Below are positions 8,817-13,947 of a stretch of 13,947 bases of DNA, piece after piece. The position numbers and the translations under genes are program-made. Source of the DNA: Planctomycetota bacterium (lineage in GTDB: Bacteria > Planctomycetota > Planctomycetia > Pirellulales > Pirellulaceae); the NCBI GenBank assembly GCA_026692885.1, contig JAPLNJ010000932.1:1-13947 (forward strand), in the 5' to 3' direction. The first letter of the stretch is position 1, and each line of letters opens with the position of its first letter. Below the pieces are notes generated by a model. It made no database searches. It was not told the DNA's origin and saw only the letters and a list, made by a program, of their open reading frames with translations.

Positions 8817-11800
8817 TCAGGGAGGAAAGTGGCCGAAGATTTGGAATTCATGGATGGCCGGACTGACCAAGCCGTGCTTGCCTGGGATGACCAGTTCCAC
8901 CGACGTGCACCGGACGGCCGCAAACGCCACGAACATCTCGTTCTCGAAACACTTCGCCTGGCGGACTTCGGCTGCGACCTTGCCGTCGCACAGGACATCG
9001 AGCTGCTTTGCCTGATATTGCTCGTGGGGGTGCCAGAGGATATTGATCGACGACACGTCCTTCGGTTCTGGGAACGTCACTTTGAGTCGGTACAAGTCGG
9101 CTCCATCGACTTCATCCCAATAGGTGTTGGGATCTCCGTCAATCGCGGCTTTGTCACCGCCGGAGGCGCCGTCGGAGTCCAGTCCGTCGGGGCTAGTGAC
9201 CGTGGCGCCGAGGGCCAAGTTGACGGGCTTGAGGATATCCTTTAGCACCTTGCAGGCGCGGGCGGCAAGCGCCGGCTCCCGGTTGGCGGCCAGCAGTTGC
9301 TGCAGGGCTGCCAACACCTGGTCCCGGTGTGTGTCCCGCAGGGCGGACGCGATCTGAGTCACGGCGGCACCTGCCTCGGTCGCCAACTCGGGATCGGTCA
9401 GTAACTTCTGGCTCAACTGCAGAGCGTCCAGCGTCGGACAACGCCCCAACTCGGCCAGCACCGCCTTGCGCTCGGCGGTCACCTTGGCCAGTTGCATCAA
9501 CTCGGTCACCAGCCCCGTCATTTGTTCGGGCGTACGGCCCTGGGCCTTGCTCGCCAGCCGCAGTGCGGCACGCAGGGCCAGGACGCGGTGAACGGACTCC
9601 TGGGCATCGCGTGCCAGGTTCACCAAGTCTTCCAATGGCGCCGGAGTCGGCCACGCAGCCAACCCGCGGACGGCGGCCTCGCGTACGCCCGCGTCACCGG
9701 TTTGAATGGCCCTGCGCAGCGCAGGCAGCGCGCTGTCATCCCCGACGGTGCTTAGGAGTCGGATGAACGAGATCCGGGCTTCCGGTGTTTTGCTGGCATC
9801 GAGTTTCTGCAGCACCCCCGTCACGTCGGGCCGGTCCGTTCTTTTCAGCACCGCCGCCACGGCCTTCTCTGCTTCCTCGCGTTGCTCCTCGTGGACTCGC
9901 ACGAGCAGATCCAGCAGCGCGGCTACATCCGAAGCCCTGGCCAAGCCCCCCAACGCCCTCCACGACTCCTGGCGGACCACGCCATCCGGGGCTTCCACCG
10001 TTCTTTCGATATCGGGAACGGCACGCGTGGCGTTGCGAGCCGCCAGGATGCGGATCAACTCGGCTTTCACCTTGGCGTCCCCCTGCCCAAGCATCTCGGT
10101 CAGGACCTCGTTGACTCGAGCTCCTCGCAATCGCACGAGACTGTTTCGTGAGGCCTCGCCTTCAGCAACTTCAGCGCCCGACAGGGCCCGGTCCACAAGT
10201 ACCTTCACCGTGGTCTCGTCCCCCAACGTTCCGAGAGCGTGCAACGCGGCAAGGCGGACCGTGCGGTCGTTGCTCGACGTCGCCGCCAGGACAGCACCGC
10301 GCGCCGCTGCGTCTCGGCGAACCGCCAGAGCGCCCAGCAACAGCGTCTGGACGGGGACGGGTGCTTGGCCGAGGCATTGTGCGAACTGTTCTGTGGCCGC
10401 AGCTCCCGGAACCTCCGGCACAAGCTGAATCGCCATGGATTCGAGGGCCGGGTCCCCGCTGGTAAGGGCTGCACACACGACACTCACGCTCGTTTCCGGA
10501 CTCGACAAGACAGTCCCGCGCCACGCCGCCATTCGCACCTGCTCCGTTTCGCCTGGTCCGGACAGCTGCGCGTACAACGCCGCCGCGGCTGGTCCCTTGT
10601 GCTCGGCCAGCAGTTGTCCCGCGCAACTCAGGCAGGCTTCGGCGGTCTCCGCTCTCACGCGGCCCTGCGCCTTGGTCAGAGCTTTCTGCAGGGCTTCGAC
10701 CGGTGCGTCGCCGCCAATCTTTCCCAAGGCGATCGCGGCCGCACAGGCTAATGCCTCGTCCGTCCCTGCGAGCATCGCGATCAGCGATTCGGCGGCCGCG
10801 TGGTCGCGGCGTGCTCCGAGCGCATGGACCACGCCGATTTTCAGATTGCCTCCCAACGTCGCCAAAGCGTCGTGCAGGATCCGATCGACGGTCGAGCCCG
10901 GAATCTGTTCGAGCGCGCGAAGAGCCGGATCGGCCGTTTCTTTGTCGGCCAGCAGGGCCGCCAACACCGGGGCCTGCTGCTCCGTCGCGATCGCGCTGAG
11001 CTGTCCGCAGACGAACGCTTTGGCTGCGGGTGACACACCCTTGGCCGTCAGCAGCGCCGCCATTCGATCTGCCAGACCGCGACGAAACGCGTGGGCCTCG
11101 TCACCGGGTGCAGGCTGGGAGGTCGAGGCTCCTGCCGAGCCGCGCGTGGCTGCCGGCTGGGAGGGCGATTCGCCGTCTTGTTCCTTGGGCGACCTGGGAT
11201 GCACTAAACTGTTCGCATAAATCACCAGTGTCTGAAGAGCTTGCAGTGGCTTCCGCTCGTCACCGTACTTGTAGCGCGCGACGGCAGCCAGCGTCGCGTC
11301 CAGATCGACCGCGGCGGCGGCCACGGCGGTGGGGGTCGTGGGCCAGATGGCCGGAGGCGGTATCGTCACCTTGCCGGTCGCAGCCCATTCCGCACTGCGC
11401 AGCAACAGGGTTCTGAACCCGCCCCCCATCGCCCCGGCGTCATGTCCTAGCACGAGGTTGACCCCCCGGCCCCGCCCCAGTTCCGTGCACACCAGCACCG
11501 GTTCGTGCCGGCCCGTGCCCGCCTGTTCCTTGGCGGAGAACGCCTTGAGCACGACCTGCAGCGGCTGTTCTACCAACTGCACCATGTTGTGATAGAGTTC
11601 ATCCGTCGAATAGAAATCCGTGAGTCCGTGGGCGATGGGATGTTCGCGATTTTCGACCGACACGGGAAACGTGTGGTAGGTCCCGTGTGCGGTGTAATCG
11701 GCCTTCCACGTCAGCGCGATCAACTGCTGGAACTCCGGCCAAACCTGGAACGTGCACGCGGCGGCGTGGATCACTACAAATCCGCCGCCGTTGCGTACGA

Positions 11801-12158
11801 AGTTGAGGAAAGCCGTTTCGGTTCCCGGCGGCCAGCTGCGTTTGGTATCGGGGTACGGCGTCCAGTTGCTGACGATGACGTCGTACTGGCCCAACGTTGT
11901 CGCGTCCAGGCGTGCCGGATCCTCCGTCACAGCCACGGGCGCGAAACGGACGCAGTCCGCGAACATTTTCTTGATGACTGGTGTGGTGCTGCGCCAATCG
12001 TGATTGTTCAGGCCGCTGAAGATCAGCACCCGCAACTTGGGCGGTTCGTCGGCCGCGTGGGCGAGCTTGGCCGTCATCGCTGTCACGACGCTGGCCACTC
12101 CGACGAAGAACGCAACCGCAAGAAAGAATCCCCTCAGGTATCGCCGCGGTTTGGCCAT
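8817..12158 (-). CDS. Exported ThuA + HEAT-repeat + F5/8C-like protein
   Basis: A large secreted or periplasmic protein of 1113 residues. Residues 1-36 are a signal peptide (basic start, hydrophobic core, AHA-A cleavage). Residues 42-262 form a ThuA-like domain (trehalose-utilisation type, glutamine-amidotransferase-like fold) with LRVLIFSGLNNHDW, GGGFVVIHAAACTF, HPIAHGLTDFYSTDELYH and GRGRGVNLVLGHD. Residues from about 360 to 975 are helical HEAT-like repeats (for example VRLAALHALGTLGDETTVKV and VREAAVRGLAAW), likely a binding scaffold. Residues 980-1113 resemble an F5/8 type C (discoidin) carbohydrate-binding domain: NLALGATVTS, AAIDGDPNTYWDE, IHEFQIFG. AAAAGGA lies 6 nt before the ATG. 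The linker at 329-350 is Ser/Pro/Ala-rich and is encoded by a DNA repeat found elsewhere in the window. With the next gene it probably serves carbohydrate turnover. Confidence 0.92.
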   Translation of the reverse strand: MAKPRRYLRGFFLAVAFFVGVASVVTAMTAKLAHAADEPPKLRVLIFSGLNNHDWRSTTPVIKKMFADCVRFAPVAVTEDPARLDATTLGQYDVIVSNWTPYPDTKRSWPPGTETAFLNFVRNGGGFVVIHAAACTFQVWPEFQQLIALTWKADYTAHGTYHTFPVSVENREHPIAHGLTDFYSTDELYHNMVQLVEQPLQVVLKAFSAKEQAGTGRHEPVLVCTELGRGRGVNLVLGHDAGAMGGGFRTLLLRSAEWAATGKVTIPPPAIWPTTPTAVAAAAVDLDATLAAVARYKYGDERKPLQALQTLVIYANSLVHPRSPKEQDGESPSQPAATRGSAGASTSQPAPGDEAHAFRRGLADRMAALLTAKGVSPAAKAFVCGQLSAIATEQQAPVLAALLADKETADPALRALEQIPGSTVDRILHDALATLGGNLKIGVVHALGARRDHAAAESLIAMLAGTDEALACAAAIALGKIGGDAPVEALQKALTKAQGRVRAETAEACLSCAGQLLAEHKGPAAAALYAQLSGPGETEQVRMAAWRGTVLSSPETSVSVVCAALTSGDPALESMAIQLVPEVPGAAATEQFAQCLGQAPVPVQTLLLGALAVRRDAAARGAVLAATSSNDRTVRLAALHALGTLGDETTVKVLVDRALSGAEVAEGEASRNSLVRLRGARVNEVLTEMLGQGDAKVKAELIRILAARNATRAVPDIERTVEAPDGVVRQESWRALGGLARASDVAALLDLLVRVHEEQREEAEKAVAAVLKRTDRPDVTGVLQKLDASKTPEARISFIRLLSTVGDDSALPALRRAIQTGDAGVREAAVRGLAAWPTPAPLEDLVNLARDAQESVHRVLALRAALRLASKAQGRTPEQMTGLVTELMQLAKVTAERKAVLAELGRCPTLDALQLSQKLLTDPELATEAGAAVTQIASALRDTHRDQVLAALQQLLAANREPALAARACKVLKDILKPVNLALGATVTSPDGLDSDGASGGDKAAIDGDPNTYWDEVDGADLYRLKVTFPEPKDVSSINILWHPHEQYQAKQLDVLCDGKVAAEVRQAKCFENEMFVAFAAVRCTSVELVIPGKHGLVSPAIHEFQIFGHFPP
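11113..11168 (+). repeat. Dispersed repeat inside the ThuA/HEAT gene
   Basis: Bases 11116-11141 match the intergenic copy at 7233-7258 at 24 of 26 positions. A further partial copy, GGCTGGGAGGGCGA (11155-11168), matches 11113-11126 at 13 of 14 positions. The two starts are 42 bp apart, so the reading frame is kept. The repeat encodes the linker SPSQPAATRGSAGASTSQPA between the ThuA and HEAT parts. Confidence 0.7.
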
Positions 12159-12206
12159 GTTGCATCCTTTTCCCCGTGTCCCCTGTCTCGACCATCTTTC
12201 GAAAAC

Positions 12207-12229
12207 GTTGACCGCGGTCCCCGGTCAAC
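12207..12229. repeat. 8-bp inverted repeat upstream of the ThuA operon
   Basis: GTTGACCG (12207-12214) and CGGTCAAC (12222-12229) are perfect arms with a 7-nt loop, 49 bp upstream of the ThuA start. GTCAAC recurs twice more further upstream (12281-12286 and 12295-12300). This could be a regulator site for the operon. No convincing -35/-10 pair was found next to it. Confidence 0.4.
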
Positions 12230-12411
12230 CGCAGCCTATGGTTGGGCCAGGGATTCGATTGTGGCTGGTCTTCTCGTCGGTCAACGCTCACACTGTCAAC
12301 CGGTCTCTCACAGCGCCCCGCCGCTAACTGCGGTCACCACACAATCCAATCCTTCATGAGTTCGGCGTGTCACCGATTTGCGGGTGCGTACGAGCGGCGA
12401 CTGCGTTAACG

Positions 12412-12645
12412 TCATGACGAAGGGCGCCCGGCCAAGTCCCCAATCATTTGACTCACGCCCTCATGGTCGAATACCACCGGCACGCCGCCCGGAGCGGCGA
12501 ACAACGCCATGCCATCTCGAACGGCTAGCGCATCTGGGTGGTCCACTTCCAGTCGGTCGCCGTTCACCATCGCCACCGTAAACGGTCGAAATGGGGTGCG
12601 GTGCTTAAACGCTCGAATTGTGCCGTCGAAAGTATCCCGGTCCAT
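12412..12645 (-). CDS. Small conserved-looking protein, 77 residues
   Basis: The product begins MDRDTFDGTIRAFKHRTPFR and includes VNGDRLEVDHPDALAVRDG and GGVPVVFDHEGVSQMIGDL. I recall similar short proteins from planctomycetes and related bacteria but know no function. The start at 12645 is fixed by an excellent AAGGAGG (12651-12657) 5 nt upstream. A TTG at 12660 lies in or before that site and is rejected. The protein is acidic, has no membrane segment and would be cytosolic. It is the last of four small genes in one orientation, separated from the one before by an attC-like inverted repeat. A 10-bp palindrome, CGTCATGACG, overlaps its stop codon. Confidence 0.75.
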   Translation of the reverse strand: MDRDTFDGTIRAFKHRTPFRPFTVAMVNGDRLEVDHPDALAVRDGMALFAAPGGVPVVFDHEGVSQMIGDLAGRPSS

Positions 12646-12650
12646 CGCGT

Positions 12651-12657
12651 CCTCCTT
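12651..12657 (-). promoter_or_regulatory. Strong Shine-Dalgarno deciding the 12645 start
   Basis: AAGGAGG on the minus strand, 5 nt before ATG. It is the best ribosome binding site in the window and indicates independent translation of the 77-residue protein. Confidence 0.8.
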
Positions 12658-12684
12658 CAAGTTTACTTGTGCAGCCAGATACTA

Positions 12685-12754
12685 CCGATCACCGGGTGGC
12701 GACGAGCGACCTACCACTGCCGGGTCGCCTGACTTCGCCGCTCCGGTGCATCGG
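12685..12754. repeat. attC-like imperfect inverted repeat (70 bp)
   Basis: Nested arms fold the whole segment. CCGAT pairs with ATCGG at the base and CACCGG with CCGGTG. GCGACGA then pairs with TTCGCCGC with one A-C mismatch (a G-U pair on the other strand), and GCGACC pairs with GGTCGC at the tip around an 11-nt loop. There is a single-base bulge (12749) and a 6-nt one-sided bulge (12729-12734). About 24 pairs, bulges and location at the 3' end of a small gene resemble integron attC sites. The expected RYYYAAC and GTTRRRY cores are not clearly present (GTTGCTT at 12759-12765 is only partial), so the identity is uncertain. Confidence 0.4.
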
Positions 12755-13030
12755 ATTCGTTGCTTGATTTGGCCCCCCCGCCTTCAGTCGCTCGAATTCG
12801 CTGTGCAGGTAGGCGGACAGGTGATCGCCATGTTCCGCCTGGATCTGTGACCGAACAGCGTACAGTTCTTCAAGAATCGGGTTCTTGGGCAGCGGACGAC
12901 CCTCCGAGAAATTCCATTGGCGTGCAAACGAGTAGCCCAGAAAGCCCGATAGGACCGAGGAGTCGGTACAGTCTCGGTAGCACGCTTGCATTCGCGTTCG
13001 GCGAAACGCTCCAGTCATACGTCGATTCAT
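12689..13030 (-). CDS. Small hypothetical protein, coupled to higA, possible frameshift
   Basis: The frame of 113 residues starts with an ATG that overlaps the higA stop (ATGA), suggesting translational coupling. Only the middle looks conserved: LPKNPILEELYAVRSQIQAE and HLSAYLHSEFERLKAGG resemble the short NPILEE...R proteins I recall from planctomycetes and cyanobacteria, function unknown. Those usually begin near KNPIL. Here a CTG at 12892 lies 7 nt after GGAGGG, so a shorter product with a CTG start is possible. After a run of seven G (12773-12779) the tail GPNQATNPMHRSGEVRR looks unnatural. Removing one G gives GGQIKQRIRCTGAAKSGD, stopping at 12682, which fits better. The 3' end overlaps the attC-like repeat. 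Both ends of this gene are uncertain. Confidence 0.5.
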   Translation of the reverse strand: MNRRMTGAFRRTRMQACYRDCTDSSVLSGFLGYSFARQWNFSEGRPLPKNPILEELYAVRSQIQAEHGDHLSAYLHSEFERLKAGGPNQATNPMHRSGEVRRPGSGRSLVATR

Positions 13031-13335
13031 GAATCGTGTGCCGCGAACACGGTGATCTCGCGGTCGAGGCGATCACCGAGCCGATCCTTCTCCAGTTCCA
13101 GGCCGTAGCGTGTTTGTAGATTCAACCAGAACCGTTCGGTCGTACGGAAGTAGCGAGCAAGTCGCAGCGCCGTGTCGGCAGTAATGGTACGTTGCCCCCG
13201 AACGATCTCGTTGATCCGGCGCGGCGCTACGCAAACGTCCTTGGCCAAGCGGTATTGGCTGATGCCCAGCGGACGCAGGAACTCCTCCAGGAGTATCTCG
13301 CCGGGATGAATCGGAGGTAGCTTCTGTCGGGCCAT
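13027..13335 (-). CDS. higA: HigA-type antitoxin (XRE-family HTH)
   Basis: This 102-residue protein begins with the HigA signature PPIHPGEILLEEFLRPLGIS (7-26), followed by a helix-turn-helix (about 24-60, QYRLAKDVCVAPRRINEIVR). RTITADTALRLARYFRT and FWLNLQTRYGLE come next. The family neutralises HigB and represses the operon by binding its promoter as a dimer. It starts 9 nt after the higB stop without a clear Shine-Dalgarno, so coupling to higB translation is likely. Its stop overlaps the next gene by four bases. Toxin-before-antitoxin order is usual for higBA. Confidence 0.93.
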   Translation of the reverse strand: MARQKLPPIHPGEILLEEFLRPLGISQYRLAKDVCVAPRRINEIVRGQRTITADTALRLARYFRTTERFWLNLQTRYGLELEKDRLGDRLDREITVFAAHDS

Positions 13336-13344
13336 TTGGATGCT

Positions 13345-13626
13345 TCAGTGATAGTCCGTAATCTCAACCTCGCGAGCGTCGCCGTCTTCCCAGTAGAAGC
13401 AGATTCGCCATTGCTCGTTCACGCGAATGCTGTACTGACCTGCGCGATCGCCGCTCAGCTTTTCCAATCGATTCCCCGGAGGCACTCGCAAGTCATCGGC
13501 CGAGTCTGCCGCGTCCAGTATCAGAAGCTTGCGCAAATCGCGCTGCTGTACGGGGAGAGGGATCTTCTTCACCGGCTCCCGGCGGAAGAGTCGTTCGGTT
13601 TCCTTGTCACCAAAACTCCAGATCAT
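13345..13626 (-). CDS. higB: HigB-type toxin (RelE/ParE superfamily)
   Basis: The 93-residue product is the expected size for a ribosome-dependent mRNA interferase of the HigB group. Visible family features are MIWSF at the start, LRVPPGNRLEKLSGDRAGQY (46-65), SIRVNEQWRICFYW (66-79) with the conserved basic residues, and the C-terminal ITDYH (89-93), matching the DYH end of characterised HigB proteins. It appears intact. The ATG at 13626 has no Shine-Dalgarno, but a near-consensus promoter ends only about 8 nt upstream, so the mRNA may be leaderless. It is followed by higA after 9 nt. Confidence 0.92.
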   Translation of the reverse strand: MIWSFGDKETERLFRREPVKKIPLPVQQRDLRKLLILDAADSADDLRVPPGNRLEKLSGDRAGQYSIRVNEQWRICFYWEDGDAREVEITDYH

Positions 13627-13634
13627 CGGTGCGC

Positions 13635-13663
13635 ATCATAACGCCGTGCGCTAATACCGTCAA
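13635..13663 (-). promoter_or_regulatory. Near-consensus sigma-70 promoter of higBA
   Basis: On the minus strand TTGACG (13663-13658) and TATGAT (13640-13635) are separated by exactly 17 bp, each matching consensus at 5 of 6 positions. The expected transcription start (about 13628) is within 2 nt of the higB ATG. GTGCGC occurs on both sides of the -10 box (13629-13634 and 13646-13651) and might be part of a HigA operator. Confidence 0.65.
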
Positions 13664-13947
13664 ACGCCATGTCCCAGCCACACGATGCAATCACTCGCCG
13701 ATTGATTAGGCCGACCCGCCTATCCGGGTCGACCTGGACCGGGATAGGCCGACCGATCTGGGCAGCCTATCCCGAGTCCGGAACTGCGATATTCTTGCAG
13801 CTAAGCCGGGCGCGTCAATCAGGTTGGGACTGGCGTGTTCAGTTTGTCTGATTTTGCGTTGAATTGGTGTTTTCCCGAATGCCTGATTTTGTTCCATTCT
13901 GGTTTGCCTCGCGGAGCGATTACGAAATCAAGGATGACCGAGTGGCC
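13664..13947. other. No gene seen; repeat cluster near its middle
   Basis: The 284 bp before the window edge hold no supported gene. An ATG at 13934 could open a gene running off the edge (M-T-E-W), but only four codons are visible and the AAGG before it is too close to be a normal ribosome binding site. Confidence 0.5.
13707..13774. repeat. Composite direct/inverted repeat around CCTATCC
   Basis: CCTATCCGGGTC (13719-13730) and GACCGGGATAGG (13737-13748) pair with one mismatch around a 6-nt loop. TAGGCCGACC occurs twice as a direct repeat (13707-13716 and 13745-13754), and CCTATCC appears a third time at 13766-13772. No T-tract adjoins the hairpin. Confidence 0.7.

Noticed and set aside
8070..9245. 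391-codon plus-strand frame across the oxidoreductase/ThuA junction
   Set aside because: It is antisense to two well-supported genes and shows no family motif. It arises from codon bias on the other strand.
11505..12359. 284-codon plus-strand frame opposite the ThuA domain
   Set aside because: It overlaps the signal peptide and ThuA domain of a clear gene in antisense and has no recognisable content.
13934..13947. Start of a gene running off the right edge
   Set aside because: Only four full codons are visible, and AAGG lies immediately before the ATG, too close for normal initiation.

Overview
The window looks like chromosomal DNA of a planctomycete, probably Pirellulales-like. This rests on the combination of gene families and is not a database result. 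The supporting features are a secreted ThuA/HEAT/discoidin-type protein next to a twin-arginine-exported Gfo/Idh/MocA oxidoreductase, an IF-3 of planctomycete type, a Uma2-family protein, small cassette-like genes, G+C-rich DNA and long intergenic stretches with dispersed repeats.

Layout from left to right. Positions 1-854 hold no convincing gene, only an 18-bp tandem repeat and a 17-bp palindrome. Positions 855-5310 (minus strand) are a tight nitrogen-control operon transcribed amt -> P-II (glnK/glnB) -> glnD. It encodes the ammonium channel, the signal protein that plugs it, and the bifunctional uridylyltransferase that modifies the signal protein. Positions 5548-6129 (minus) encode a Uma2-family PD-(D/E)XK protein. 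Positions 6130-6666 hold a 27-bp perfect inverted repeat, a possible gene remnant and a structured leader for infC. Positions 6667-7167 (plus) are infC. Its frame has no ATG, GTG or TTG at the N-terminus and most likely starts at AUC, behind a good Shine-Dalgarno sequence. Positions 7168-7490, between convergent genes, are filled with short repeats. One of them recurs in frame inside the ThuA gene.

Positions 7491-12158 (minus) are a two-gene operon: a 1113-residue exported ThuA + HEAT-repeat + F5/8C-like protein, then a Tat-exported Gfo/Idh/MocA oxidoreductase. Both probably act on sugars or glycans outside the cytoplasm. Positions 12412-13626 (minus) are a compact cluster of small genes: higB toxin, higA antitoxin, a small protein coupled to higA through an ATGA overlap, and a small conserved-looking protein. 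A folded, attC-like imperfect inverted repeat lies between the last two. The higB promoter is near consensus and places the transcript start almost on the ATG. Positions 13664-13947 have no gene, only a further repeat cluster.

Most of the window is ordinary metabolism and regulation. The points most worth a second look are the non-canonical infC start with its structured leader, the repeat that has become coding sequence in the ThuA gene, the attC-like element in the small-gene cluster, and a probable frameshift at a G7 tract beside it. I saw no rRNA, tRNA, CRISPR array or intact insertion sequence.
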